In this document: positions 48,332 to 56,982 of the stretch, one piece after another | Position numbering within the stretch: the first letter of the stretch is position 1 | How the letters are laid out: each line of letters opens with the position of its first letter | From: DATBDM01 sp034664425 | Lineage (GTDB): Bacteria; Actinomycetota; Thermoleophilia; Solirubrobacterales; Solirubrobacteraceae | Reading direction: 5' to 3' | Length of the DNA: 64,000 nt | Assembly (NCBI GenBank): GCA_034664425.1 | Contig: JAXDHR010000075.1 | Location: 4,834-68,833 of the forward strand | The notes under the pieces: generated by a model | Database searches by the model: none | Seen by the model: only the letters and a program-made list of their open reading frames with translations | What the model was told of the DNA's origin: nothing | Position numbers and translations under genes: made by a program

Positions 48332-48663
48332 CCGCGCGCGGCGCTCGCCAGCAACGCCCAGGCCTCGAGGTTCTGCGGCTCGGCGCGGGTCGCCGCCTGC
48401 AGCGTGCGCAGCGCGCCGCGACGGTCGCCCTCGCGGGCTTGGAGGACGGCCCGGTAGAGCTCGGGCCGCTGATCCGGGTTGAGCCGCTCGACGCGGGTGA
48501 GGAGCGTGTCGGCCCGCGCCCGCGCCGCCGCACTCGGCGCCGTGCCGGCAAAGGCGATCGAGCGCACCTCGGTCTCGGCGTCGGCGCCGATCGCCTCGAC
48601 GGCCAGCCAGGCGGCGAGGAGGAGCGCGACGAGTCCGAGCGCGATGCGGGCAGCGAGCGCCAC
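48262..48663 (-). CDS. Membrane-anchored TPR-like hypothetical protein
   Basis: A 133-residue protein starting at GTG 48663. One N-terminal membrane helix (ALGLVALLLAAWLAVEAIG) is followed by a helical repeat region: AVLQAREGDRRGALRTLQAATRAEPQNLEAWALLASAA resembles tetratricopeptide units. It may be an extracytoplasmic scaffold for the glycan machinery. It starts ten bases after the large membrane protein and overlaps the convergent GT39-like gene by 70 bases at its 3' end. Confidence 0.68.
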   Translation of the reverse strand: MALAARIALGLVALLLAAWLAVEAIGADAETEVRSIAFAGTAPSAAARARADTLLTRVERLNPDQRPELYRAVLQAREGDRRGALRTLQAATRAEPQNLEAWALLASAARGYDAPLAARATARARELAPPVRR

Positions 48664-48673
48664 GGCGGGCAGC

Positions 48674-50224
48674 CTAGTGCCCGACGAGGATCTCGTAGGC
48701 GCCGAACCGGGCGCGCCGCGCATACGCGCCGGCCAGGTAGCGGTCGAGCGCGCGCGAGCCGCTGCTACGCCCCCGCTCATTCGGCTCGGGCTTGGAGGAC
48801 AGCGGGTCCAGCCAGCGGATCACCACGGGGCGCGTGCGCCGCAGGACGCGGACGATCTGCGCCTGCTCGGCCGGACGCGCCTGCAGGGACGCGTCGTCGC
48901 GCAGGACTGGCGGGCGGTCGACGAGCACGTAGAGCAGCGGATCGGTGAAGGCGACGCGGTCCGAGCGCCGCGGCGCGACGTAGACGGGCTGCCCGGACGG
49001 CACGAGACGATCGACCGTGGCCACGACGCGGGGGAGCGCCGCCGCCTCGCCCGGGGGCACCCCGATGCCCGGGACCCCGCGCAGGTGGACCGCCTGGAGG
49101 CGCGGCGGAAGGGCCAGCGCCGAGACGCGGTTGGCGACCCCCGCCAGGGCGATGAAGCCGAGTCCGATCGCCAGCACGACGCGGAGCGCGCCGCCGGCGC
49201 GGGCGATCGCCAGCGCGGCGAGGACCGCCGCGCAGACGGCCAGCGGCTGGACGTGGAACTCGTCCGCGCGCGAGCGCTCATACAGCGCACCGAAGGCCCC
49301 GAGCACCGCGACCGCGGCCGGGACGAGCCGCGCGCCCCGGGGGCCGCGCCGCCACGCCAGCGTCGCAGCCGCCACGATCAGCAGCCCGAGTGCGACGAGC
49401 GGCAGCTCGTAGCCGATCAGGTCCTTGCCGTCCTGCAGGAAGGCCTGTGCGGACGAGAGCCGCAGCCGGCCGTCGTAGAGCACCGGGAGGGGCAGCCGCC
49501 ACGCGCTGCCCTCGCGGAGGCTGATGCCGAACAGCTGCTCCCACAGCACGTGGGGGCCCGCGGCGACGAGGAACGGCACGAACACGAGCAGCGCGCCGGC
49601 GATCGCGACGAGCGCCGCGTGCAGCGCGCGGCGGCCGTCCCGCGCCACGACGAGCCCGGCGGCGACGGCGGCGAGCGCCGCGAGGCCGAAGTCGGGCCGC
49701 CACGCGATCGCGAGGGCGACCAGCGCGCCCGTGAGCGTGATCCGCGGCCGGCCTGCCGCCAGCAGCGCCCCGAGCCCGAGCGCGAAGGCGACCGGAAACG
49801 GGTTGGCGACGGTCGGCTGCGCCATCGTCACGGCGACGGCCAGCCAGCTCGCCGCCGCCAAACCGGTCCCCGCCTGACGGCGCACGAGCGCGAAGGCGAG
49901 CACGCTGATCGTCGCGTCGGCCGCGGTGCGGACGATCCTCCACCACAGCACCGAGGGGCCGAAGAGACGGTCGGCGAGCCACATCAGCAGCGGGTGGCCA
50001 GGCCCGTAGGGCCAGCCGAAGTCCGCGTACGGCCACTCTCCGCGAGCGATCCTATGGGCCGCCGAGAGCAGCAGGCCCTCGTCGAACGGGTCGAGGTAGC
50101 GCCGGATCGTGAAGCCGGAGATCAGCGCGGCGAGCCCGAACAGCACGACGAGCAGCGCGCCGTCGCGCGCTCGCTCACCGCGAACCGCGAGCGCGCCGCC
50201 GCGCGCCGCCAGCGCCCCGCTCAT
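48674..50224 (-). CDS. GT-C-like polytopic membrane protein
   Basis: A 516-residue membrane protein with about eleven helices and a C-terminal soluble segment of roughly 130 residues. The first outer loop contains YLDPFDEGLLLSAAHRIARGEWPYADFGWPYGPG, the acidic loop typical of GT-C enzymes that use polyprenyl-phosphate sugars. No specific family is recognised. The ATG overlaps the stop of the upstream flippase by four bases. It is likely a glycosyltransferase of the same surface pathway. Confidence 0.72.
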   Translation of the reverse strand: MSGALAARGGALAVRGERARDGALLVVLFGLAALISGFTIRRYLDPFDEGLLLSAAHRIARGEWPYADFGWPYGPGHPLLMWLADRLFGPSVLWWRIVRTAADATISVLAFALVRRQAGTGLAAASWLAVAVTMAQPTVANPFPVAFALGLGALLAAGRPRITLTGALVALAIAWRPDFGLAALAAVAAGLVVARDGRRALHAALVAIAGALLVFVPFLVAAGPHVLWEQLFGISLREGSAWRLPLPVLYDGRLRLSSAQAFLQDGKDLIGYELPLVALGLLIVAAATLAWRRGPRGARLVPAAVAVLGAFGALYERSRADEFHVQPLAVCAAVLAALAIARAGGALRVVLAIGLGFIALAGVANRVSALALPPRLQAVHLRGVPGIGVPPGEAAALPRVVATVDRLVPSGQPVYVAPRRSDRVAFTDPLLYVLVDRPPVLRDDASLQARPAEQAQIVRVLRRTRPVVIRWLDPLSSKPEPNERGRSSGSRALDRYLAGAYARRARFGAYEILVGH

Positions 50225-51714
50225 CCGGCCGCCGCCGCGGGCGCCGCGCCCGGCGACTCGCCGCCCACGCGCAGGTAGCCGCGCAGCTCCGTGAGCAGCC
50301 CCCGCTCCATCCGTGCCGTCGCCGCCGCGAGCAGCGCCAGCCACAGCACCAGCTCGGCGAGCGCCTGGGCGAGCGTCCGGGCCTGGCCGTGGAGGGCGAG
50401 GCGCAGCACCAGCACGGGGACCGTCGCCACGGCGACCGGCACGACTGCGCGCGCGGCGACGGTCCACAGCCGCGCAGCCGGCATCAGACGCCGCAGGTAC
50501 ACGCGCCGCACGGCCAGCACGCACAGCGTGCAGGCGATCCGCCCGGCCACGAAGCCCCAGGAGCCCCAGACGAGCTCCCCGGGCACCGCGAGGACGGCGA
50601 ACGACCCGGCGAAGACCGCGCTCTCGACCGCCTGCGGCCACGACGAGCCGCGCGCGCGATAGAAGGAGAACCAGTTGTAGCCCAGCTGCTGAAGCCCGGC
50701 GGCGACGGCAAGGCCGCCGATCAGCACGATCGCGCCATGCCACTGGTCGCCGAGCACGAAGCCGACGAGATCGCCGGCGAACAGGGCGAGCCCCGCGCCG
50801 AACGGGAAGGCCCACATCAGGGTGAGCCGGTTCGCCTTCGCGAACAGCTCCTCCTGCACCGCGATGCGATCGCGCACGCGCACGATCGCCGGGTAGATCG
50901 TGGTGGCGAGGATCTGGTCGGCGCGGTCGGCGTAGCGGGTGAGCGTCGCGGCGACCGTGATCCAGCCCGCGGCGACGAGGCCGTCCGAGAGTCCGAACAC
51001 CGCGAGCTGCGCCTGGGCGACGAGCAGGGCCGCCAGCGACGTCACGAGGATCGGCCACGAGAAGCGCAGGTAGCGGCGCGTCGCCTCGCGATCGAAGCGC
51101 AGCCGCAGCCGGTAGGGCGAGACCGCCCACGCGGCGACGACCGCGGCCGCGTTGCCGCAGAAGGGGCCGATCACCAGCGACCAGACGCCGACGCCGGCCA
51201 GCAGCAGCGGCACGGCGACGACGACCGTCCCGAGCGGCACGATCGCCTGCAGGATCCGCAGCCGCAGGTAGTCCATCGCCTTGAAGGCGGCCCACTGCGG
51301 CGCCTGCAGCGCGAAGGCGACCGGCAGGTAGGCGACGGCGAGCGTCAGCGCCAGCAGCCGGTCGTCGCCGTAGAGCACGGCGAGGATCGGCGCGGCGATC
51401 GCGATCACCAGCGAGCCGAGCAGCCCGATGCCGAGCTCGACGGTGAAGGCGCGCTGGAACTCGGCCTCCTCGTCCTCGGCGGCCTGCTGGACGAACGCCT
51501 CGTCGATCCCGACGCGGCGCAGCTGCACGACGGTCATCGCCGTCGTCGTCACGACGCCGTAGAGGCCGATCGCGCCCGGACCGAGCAGCGCCGTGGCGAG
51601 GAGCCCCTGCAGCAGCACGAGCCCCTCGGCACCCGACAGGAACGCCGCGTTGACCACGCCCCCGCGTGCGGTCGCGGCACGCAGGCCGCGGGCCGGGCTG
51701 CTGCTCGGACGCAT
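50221..51714 (-). CDS. Wzx-like polysaccharide flippase
   Basis: A 497-residue MOP-superfamily protein with twelve to fourteen helices (ALLGPGAIGLYGVVTTTAMT, LRRVGIDEAFVQQ, RFSWPILVTSLAALLVAQ, TTIYPAIVRVRD). It resembles the WzxC/lipopolysaccharide exporter subgroup, which flips lipid-linked glycans. It is distinct from the flippase half of the fusion at 34008. Its ATG at 51714 is divergent from the GT4 gene at 51736 with 21 bases between, and it is coupled to the GT-C-like gene downstream. Confidence 0.88.
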   Translation of the reverse strand: MRPSSSPARGLRAATARGGVVNAAFLSGAEGLVLLQGLLATALLGPGAIGLYGVVTTTAMTVVQLRRVGIDEAFVQQAAEDEEAEFQRAFTVELGIGLLGSLVIAIAAPILAVLYGDDRLLALTLAVAYLPVAFALQAPQWAAFKAMDYLRLRILQAIVPLGTVVVAVPLLLAGVGVWSLVIGPFCGNAAAVVAAWAVSPYRLRLRFDREATRRYLRFSWPILVTSLAALLVAQAQLAVFGLSDGLVAAGWITVAATLTRYADRADQILATTIYPAIVRVRDRIAVQEELFAKANRLTLMWAFPFGAGLALFAGDLVGFVLGDQWHGAIVLIGGLAVAAGLQQLGYNWFSFYRARGSSWPQAVESAVFAGSFAVLAVPGELVWGSWGFVAGRIACTLCVLAVRRVYLRRLMPAARLWTVAARAVVPVAVATVPVLVLRLALHGQARTLAQALAELVLWLALLAAATARMERGLLTELRGYLRVGGESPGAAPAAAAG

Positions 51715-51735
51715 GGGCCGCGATGCTACTGCGGC

Positions 51736-52800
51736 ATGCCGCCCGCACCAGCCGTGTTCCTGTCCTACTCCGGCGTGCTCGGCGGAGCCGAGCGGATCCT
51801 GCTCGACGGCGCCTCCCGGCTCGGGGCGCCCGCCGCCCTCGCGTGCCCGGAGGGACCGCTGGCGGCGGCGGCGCGCACCGCGGGGCTGCCCGTGCAGGTT
51901 CTGCCCGAGCGCACGTTGCAGCTGCGCTCCGGGCCTCGAGCGGCCGCGGCCCACGCCGCCGGGGTCGCCGGCCTCGCGGTGGACGTGACCAGGATCGGAG
52001 CCCGTCCCGCGGCGCTCGTCGCCTGGGGGGCGCGGGCGGTCCTGGCCTGCGCGCTCGTCCCGCGGGCGCGGCGGCCGCCGCTGCTCGCGGTCCACTGCGA
52101 CCTGCTGCCCGCGGGCGCGCCCGGACGCGCGCTGCGCGCCGCCACCCGCCGGGCCGACGGCGTCGCCGCGCTGTCGCAGGCGATCGCCGCCGCGATCGAC
52201 CCCCGCGCCGACGTCCTGCATCCCGGCGTCGACCTCCACGCCTGGACGCCGGGGTCGCCGCCGGACGGTCCCCCGTCAGCGCTCATGCTCGGCGCGCTGG
52301 TCGCCTGGAAGCGCGCCGACCTCGCGCTGGAGATCGCGGCGCGCGTGCCCGAGCTGCGGCTCGAGCTGGCGGGCGACGCAATGCCGGGCGACGACGGCGC
52401 GTTCCTGGCGGCGCTCCAGCGCCGCGCGGCGGCCGCCGACCTGCGCGACCGGGTCCGGCTCCTCGGCCGCGTCGAGGACCCGCGGCCGGCGCTCGCCCGC
52501 GCGCACCTGCTCCTGCACTGCGCGGACGCCGAGCCCTACGGCCTCGCCCTGGTCGAGGCGCTCGCCGCCGGCCGGCCCGTCGTCGCGCCCGCGTCCGGCG
52601 GGCCGCCGGAGATCGTCGCGGACGGTGCGGGCCGGCTGTTCGCGCCCGGCGACCCCACGGCCGGCGCCGCCGCGGTGCGCGCCGTGCTCGCCGATCCGGC
52701 CGCGCCGGCCGCGGCGCGGGCGCGGGCGGAAGCGCACTTCGACGTGCGGCGCTCGACAGCGCGGCTGCGCGCGGCGATCGCCGCGCTCACCAGCGCCTGA
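51736..52800 (+). CDS. GT4 family glycosyltransferase
   Basis: A 354-residue GT-B glycosyltransferase, a little short. The acceptor domain starts FLSYSGVLGGAERILLDGA, the donor domain shows MLGALVAWKRADLAL, and the E-x7-E motif is in CADAEPYGLALVEALAAGRPVVAP. It would use an NDP-sugar in the cytoplasm to extend a lipid-linked glycan. It converges with the GT2 gene, overlapping it by 14 bases. Confidence 0.88.
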   Translation: MPPAPAVFLSYSGVLGGAERILLDGASRLGAPAALACPEGPLAAAARTAGLPVQVLPERTLQLRSGPRAAAAHAAGVAGLAVDVTRIGARPAALVAWGARAVLACALVPRARRPPLLAVHCDLLPAGAPGRALRAATRRADGVAALSQAIAAAIDPRADVLHPGVDLHAWTPGSPPDGPPSALMLGALVAWKRADLALEIAARVPELRLELAGDAMPGDDGAFLAALQRRAAAADLRDRVRLLGRVEDPRPALARAHLLLHCADAEPYGLALVEALAAGRPVVAPASGGPPEIVADGAGRLFAPGDPTAGAAAVRAVLADPAAPAAARARAEAHFDVRRSTARLRAAIAALTSA

Positions 52801-53659
52801 GCAGCGCCCGCGCCGTCCCGTCCGCGAAGCCCGCCGCCTTCGCCGCCGCCAGGCGCGCGTGCAGCCGCGAGGGGCGCCGCAGCGCGTCGGCGAGCGCGTC
52901 CGCGACGTCGACCAGCCCGATCGACAGCAGCCGCGCGCCGTCGACTGCCGCGCCGGTGCGCAGGGTCTTGACCGCGAAGCCGCACCAGGCCGCGAGGTAG
53001 CCGCGGTGCAGCGCCGGCAGCTCGTCCGCACGGCGCCACTGGTCGTGCACCGCGCGCGGGCGTGGCGTGACCCAGGCCGCGCCGCCGGACCGCAGCACGC
53101 GGTAGTTGAAGTCCATGTCGTCGGCGGCCGGGAAGTCGGGTGCGCCCGGCCCGAGCCGCTCGTCCCAGCCGCCGAGCCGCTCGGCGACGTCGCGCCGGAC
53201 GACGCAGCAGACACCGAAGCCGAGCCGCGCGGGATGCGTCCGCCGGCCGCGGCGCAGCGCCGCCCGCGCGACGGGGAACGTCGTCACCTCGAGGTAGTCG
53301 CCGCCCGGCAGCGGGCCGGCGTCGACGCGCGGGCAGATCATCGCGACGTCCGGATGGGCGGCGATCTCCTCGCGCAGCGCCGCGCCCCAGCCCGGCTGCG
53401 GGCGGCAGTCGTCGTCCACGAACGCCAGCCACGCCGCGGGCGTGCGCGCCAGCGCGAGGTTGCGCGCCCGCGAGAGCCCGCGCCCGCCGTCGCGGATCAC
53501 CGTCACGCCGTCCTGTGCCGCGAGCGGCTCCGCGCTCTGATCGACGACGACGAGCTCGTCGATCGCGGCGCGCTCGCACTGCAGGGCGTCGAGCGTGTGG
53601 GCGAGCTGCCGCGGGCGGTCGCGCGTGCAGACGATCACCGCGAGCGTCGGGGCATCCAT
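52787..53659 (-). CDS. GT2 family glycosyltransferase
   Basis: A 290-residue GT-A enzyme. LAVIVCTRDRPRQLAHTL opens the fold, FVDDDCRPQPGW carries the DxD metal motif, and FPAADDMDFNYRVL is the catalytic-base region of rhamnosyl/galactofuranosyl-type GT2 enzymes. ATG 53659 is used because a -10 box lies eight bases upstream; the longer frame from 53755 overlaps the kinase promoter. The donor sugar is not known. Confidence 0.87.
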   Translation of the reverse strand: MDAPTLAVIVCTRDRPRQLAHTLDALQCERAAIDELVVVDQSAEPLAAQDGVTVIRDGGRGLSRARNLALARTPAAWLAFVDDDCRPQPGWGAALREEIAAHPDVAMICPRVDAGPLPGGDYLEVTTFPVARAALRRGRRTHPARLGFGVCCVVRRDVAERLGGWDERLGPGAPDFPAADDMDFNYRVLRSGGAAWVTPRPRAVHDQWRRADELPALHRGYLAAWCGFAVKTLRTGAAVDGARLLSIGLVDVADALADALRRPSRLHARLAAAKAAGFADGTARALLRRW

Positions 53660-53667
53660 CGCGGCGG

Positions 53668-53736
53668 ATGGTACGGGCAGCCGTACCGGACCGGACCGGA
53701 CGCCCGTAGCCCGCCGATCGGCGCGCAGGCTAGGGT
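53668..53736. promoter_or_regulatory. Divergent -10 boxes between GT2 and histidine kinase genes
   Basis: On the minus strand TACCAT (53673-53668) is eight bases before ATG 53659; on the plus strand TAGGGT (53731-53736) is eight bases before GTG 53745. Neither gene has a ribosome binding site, so both mRNAs look leaderless. Confidence 0.45.
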
Positions 53737-53744
53737 CAGGCGGC

Positions 53745-55040
53745 GTGACCGCCACGACCGTGGTGCCCGAGGCCGACGGCGGCCGGCCCCTGAGCCTGCG
53801 GCGCGTGTTCGGCGTCCCGTTCCGGGCCGCGACGTGGCGCCACGTCGTCTACGAGCTGCTCGCGCTCCCGCTCGGCATCGCCTACTTCACGATCCTCGTC
53901 ACCGGCGTCTCCGTCGGCGCCGGGCTCGCGGTGGTGATCGTCGGCCTCGGCATCCTCGCCCTGACCGTCGTCGCCTGGCGGATCATGGCCGGCGTCGAGC
54001 GCGGGCTGGCGCGCCGTCTGCTGCACGTGACGATCCCGCCGCCCGCGCACATGGCGCCCGGACTGAGCCCGTGGACGCGCGTCAAGTCTGTGCTGCGCGA
54101 CCCGGTGACGTGGAAGAGCCTCGTCTTCGTCGTGGTCAAGTTCCCGCTCGGCGTGATCTCGTTCTCGCTGTTCGCCGCGCTCTGGTTCGTGGGCTGCGTC
54201 CTGGCGTTCGCGCCGGGGATCGTCGCCCTCACCCCGGTCACGTTCTTCGGATGGATCATGCAGACGCCCGCGGAGGCGATCCCGATCGCCCCGGCGGGGG
54301 TGGCGATCCTGCTCGCGACGCTGCACATCGCCAACGGGATGGCCTGGCTGTGGGGGCTGTTCGCCCGCGAGATGCTCGGGCCGAGCACCGTCCAGCTGCG
54401 CGAGCGTGTGGATGATCTGCGCTACTCGCGCGCCCGCATCATCGAGGCCGCCGACGCCGAGCGGCGGCGGCTCGAGCGCGACCTGCACGACGGCGCGCAG
54501 CAGCGGCTCGTCGCGCTCACGCTGACGCTCGGGCTCGCCGAGAGCCGGCTCAAGAAGGCCGACGCGGAGGCGGCGGCGCCGCTCGTCGCCCAGGCGCGCG
54601 AGGAGGCGATGCTCGCCGTCCAGGAGCTGCGCGAGCTGGCGCGCGGCATCCACCCCGCCGTGCTCAGCGACCGCGGGCTCGCCGCTGCGCTCGAGGCGCT
54701 CGCCGGCCGCGCGCCGATCCCCGTGACCGTCTCCGGCGTGCCCGAGGACCGGCTGCCGCCGCCGGTCGAGGCCGCCGCCTACTTCGTCGTCGCCGAGTCG
54801 CTGACCAACGTCGCCCAATACGCGCAGGCGAGCGCCGCTCGGGTGACGCTCGACAGCGCGCCGCAGATCGTCCGCGTCGCGATCGCCGACGACGGCGTGG
54901 GAGGCGCCGACCCGTCGGCGGGCTCCGGCATCCGCGGCCTGCGCGACCGGGTCGAGGCACTCGACGGCCGCCTCGAGGTCAGCTCGCCCCCGGGCGGCGG
55001 CACGACGGTCACCGCCGAGCTGCCGGTGCACGGGCGATGA
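53745..55040 (+). CDS. Sensor histidine kinase (HisKA_3 type)
   Basis: A 431-residue membrane kinase. Residues about 20-210 form the four-helix putative sensor domain of actinobacterial NarL-type kinases. The phospho-acceptor His is in LERDLHDGAQQRLVAL, followed by the HATPase motifs AAYFVVAESLTNVAQYA (N box), VAIADDGVGGA (G1) and GSGIRGLRDRVEAL (G2). No response regulator gene is beside it, so its partner must be elsewhere. It is coupled by an ATGA overlap to a DUF2807 lipoprotein. Confidence 0.92.
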   Translation: MTATTVVPEADGGRPLSLRRVFGVPFRAATWRHVVYELLALPLGIAYFTILVTGVSVGAGLAVVIVGLGILALTVVAWRIMAGVERGLARRLLHVTIPPPAHMAPGLSPWTRVKSVLRDPVTWKSLVFVVVKFPLGVISFSLFAALWFVGCVLAFAPGIVALTPVTFFGWIMQTPAEAIPIAPAGVAILLATLHIANGMAWLWGLFAREMLGPSTVQLRERVDDLRYSRARIIEAADAERRRLERDLHDGAQQRLVALTLTLGLAESRLKKADAEAAAPLVAQAREEAMLAVQELRELARGIHPAVLSDRGLAAALEALAGRAPIPVTVSGVPEDRLPPPVEAAAYFVVAESLTNVAQYAQASAARVTLDSAPQIVRVAIADDGVGGADPSAGSGIRGLRDRVEALDGRLEVSSPPGGGTTVTAELPVHGR

Positions 55041-55687
55041 GGCCGCGCGCCGCGCCGCCGGTCCTCGCGCTCGCAGCGCTGGCGCTCGCCGGCTGCGGCG
55101 CCGGGCCGACGGTCGCCCGCTCGCGGCCGCTGGGCGAGAGCGTGCGCTCGCTGCAGATCTCCTCGCGCGTCGACGTGCGCGTTCGCCACGGCGCGCAGCC
55201 CGCCGTGACGGTCCGCGCGGGACGCGACGTGATCGATCGCGTGGTGACACGGACCGAGGGCGACGTGCTGCGCGTCGCGATCCGCGACCGCGGCATCGTG
55301 ATCGGCGCCGACCCGCTCAAGCATGTCACGGTCGACGTCACGCTTCCGCGCCTCGACGACGTCCTCGTCGACGGCTCGGCGGACGTCGACCTCGGCGGGA
55401 TGCGCGCCCGCACCCTGACGTTCCGAGTCCGCGGCGCCGGCAGCCTGCACGCCCGCGGCCGGGTGGGCCGCCTGGTGACGGACATCCGGGGCGCCGCCGA
55501 CGCCCGGCTGACCCGCCTCTACGCCCGCACCGCGCGCATCTCGGTGGAGGGCGCCGGCGGAGTCGACGTCGCAGTCTCCAAGCGGCTCTCGGTGTTCGTG
55601 CGCGGCGCGGGTGACATCACCTACCACGGGGCTCCCGCGGTCACGAAGGACATCAGCGGGCCTGGCACGGTCCGGCACGCCGGTTAA
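55037..55687 (+). CDS. DUF2807 (GIN domain) lipoprotein
   Basis: A 216-residue lipoprotein: signal peptide with lipobox LAGC (Cys about residue 19), then a right-handed beta-helix-like GIN domain made of short repeats (VLVDGSADVDLGG, FRVRGAGSLHARG, ISVEGAGGVDVAV, FVRGAGDITYHG). GIN proteins are exported and often lie next to envelope-stress regulators such as LiaF/PspC systems. Overlap with the kinase gene suggests it is the sensor's target or ligand-binding accessory. Confidence 0.88.
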   Translation: MRPRAAPPVLALAALALAGCGAGPTVARSRPLGESVRSLQISSRVDVRVRHGAQPAVTVRAGRDVIDRVVTRTEGDVLRVAIRDRGIVIGADPLKHVTVDVTLPRLDDVLVDGSADVDLGGMRARTLTFRVRGAGSLHARGRVGRLVTDIRGAADARLTRLYARTARISVEGAGGVDVAVSKRLSVFVRGAGDITYHGAPAVTKDISGPGTVRHAG

Positions 55688-55691
55688 CGAG

Positions 55692-55721
55692 CGCGACCCG
55701 AGCCGGGTGGCTCGGGTCGCG
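55692..55721. terminator. Bidirectional stem-loop terminator
   Basis: CGCGACCCGAGCC (55692-55704) and GGCTCGGGTCGCG (55709-55721) form a perfect 13-bp stem with loop GGGT between the convergent DUF2807 and sigma factor genes. Confidence 0.75.
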
Positions 55722-55749
55722 TTGAGGGATGCGACGCCCTCGGAGGTGA

Positions 55750-56652
55750 CTAGGCGGCCTCGCGCAGCGCGATCAGGTCAGCGCGCTGGGAGAGGCGGCG
55801 CAGGGCGCGCTCCTCGATCTGGCGGGCCCGCTCGGTCGAGACGCCGAGCTTGCGGCCGGCCTGGGAGAGCGTCTGCGGCTCCTGGTCGCCGGCGCCGAAG
55901 CGCATCTCGATCACGTTGCGCTCCTGCTCGGGCAGGTCCGCGATCGCGTCCAGCAGGGTCTGCGAGCTGATCGCCTCGTGGACCTCCTCGTCCACGGGCG
56001 CCGTCTCGATCGCCAGCAGGTCGCCGAAGGAGGTGTCGCCCTCATCGCCGACCGGCTTGTCGAGGCTGACGACGGCGCGATCCGCCTTGCGGATCTCGAT
56101 GACGTCGGCCAGCGGCAGGTCGGCCGCGTGGGCGATCTCCTCGTCGGAGGGTTCGTGCCCCAGCTTGGTGGTGAGCTCTCGCTCGATGCGCCCGACCTTG
56201 CGGGAACGCTGCGCCACGTGGACGGGCAGGCGAATCGTGCGGCTGGTGTTCTCCAGGCCGCGCTGGATCGCCTGACGGATCCACAGGGTCGCGTAGGTCG
56301 AGAAGCGGAAGCCCTTGCGCCAGTCGAACTTCTCGACGGCACGGATGAGGCCCAGCATCCCCTCCTGGATCAGGTCGCCGAGCGCGAGGCCCTGGCCCTG
56401 ATAGCGCCGCGCGTTGGCGACGACCAGTCGGAGGTTGGAGTTGATCATCCGGTCCTTGGCGGCAAGGTCGCCCTTCTCGATCCGCTTGGCCAGCTCGATC
56501 TCCTCGCTCGGGCGTAGGAGCGGGTAGCGGCCGGCCTCGCGCAGCAGGAGCTGCAGCGAATCCAGGGTCGGGTCGACATCGTGCTCCGGCTCGGTCCGGG
56601 GGCGCGGGATGTCGGTGAAGGTGCTCGTTTTGGGTGCCTCTTTCAGTTTCAA
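55750..56652 (-). CDS. RNA polymerase sigma-70 factor, RpoD/SigA type
   Basis: A 300-residue group 1/2 sigma factor without region 1.1. Region 1.2 is DSLQLLLREAGRYPLLRPSEE, region 2 is NLRLVVANARRYQGQGLALGDLIQEGMLGL with the -10-reading helix FSTYATLWIRQAIQR, region 3 follows and region 4 contains the -35 helix LGVSTERARQIEERALRRL. It directs polymerase to TTGACA/TATAAT-like promoters. Its own promoter matches that consensus. Whether it is the primary sigma or a close second one cannot be decided; no rpoD-typical neighbour such as dnaG is present. Confidence 0.93.
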   Translation of the reverse strand: MKLKEAPKTSTFTDIPRPRTEPEHDVDPTLDSLQLLLREAGRYPLLRPSEEIELAKRIEKGDLAAKDRMINSNLRLVVANARRYQGQGLALGDLIQEGMLGLIRAVEKFDWRKGFRFSTYATLWIRQAIQRGLENTSRTIRLPVHVAQRSRKVGRIERELTTKLGHEPSDEEIAHAADLPLADVIEIRKADRAVVSLDKPVGDEGDTSFGDLLAIETAPVDEEVHEAISSQTLLDAIADLPEQERNVIEMRFGAGDQEPQTLSQAGRKLGVSTERARQIEERALRRLSQRADLIALREAA

Positions 56653-56672
56653 TCCAGACTCGTCCAGTACGA

Positions 56673-56701
56673 ATTATAGGGGGAATCGGTTGTTGGCGCA
56701 A
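56673..56701 (-). promoter_or_regulatory. Sigma-70 promoter of the sigma factor gene
   Basis: On the minus strand TTGCGC (56701-56696) and TATAAT (56678-56673) are separated by exactly 17 bases, the best consensus promoter in the window. The expected start is about 14 bases before ATG 56652. Confidence 0.8.
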
Positions 56702-56764
56702 CCATCCCTTCTCACCTGGCTACGAGGCCCGGCGAGCCCCCGCGCTGGCCCGTAGTAGGCCTGC

Positions 56765-56934
56765 ATGTCCGGGGAGAATCGAACGGCTGGCCCGAAGGGC
56801 CTCCCTGGTCTACGGCTACGCTGTGGGGAGCCGCCGCAGATCAGGCTGGGTGCCCAGCGGGCACCTGCACGCACAAGACACAACGCCGCTGACGATGCAT
56901 GGTTACGCCGATGGTGCCCAGCCATGCATCTTTT
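56765..56934 (+). ncRNA. Candidate structured RNA with terminator
   Basis: The gene-free stretch 56702-56982 holds several hairpins: GGCCC-GAA-GGGCC (near 56788-56800), GGTGCCC-AGC-GGGCACC (near 56849-56865), and a final stem GATGCATGG/CCATGCATC followed by TTTT. The series reads as a plus-strand RNA ending in an intrinsic terminator. No known family (SRP RNA, tmRNA, 6S, common riboswitches) was recognised, and the 5' end is a guess. A weak -10 near TAGTAG (56752-56757) exists. Confidence 0.35.
56894..56934 (+). terminator. Intrinsic terminator in the 56.7-56.98 kb intergenic region
   Basis: GATGCATGG (56894-56902) pairs perfectly with CCATGCATC (56922-56930), and TTTT follows at 56931-56934. 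It lies on the plus strand where no plus-strand gene precedes it, which implies an unannotated transcript. Confidence 0.5.
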
Positions 56935-56982
56935 AGGCGCGGCTGATGAAAACCCTTCGTCTCATGTGACAGACGACACAGG

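Noticed and set aside
56771..56790. tRNA- or tmRNA-like T-loop (GTTCGATTC on the minus strand) near 56.78 kb
   Set aside because: The flanking bases do not form a T stem, and no acceptor or anticodon arm is present.
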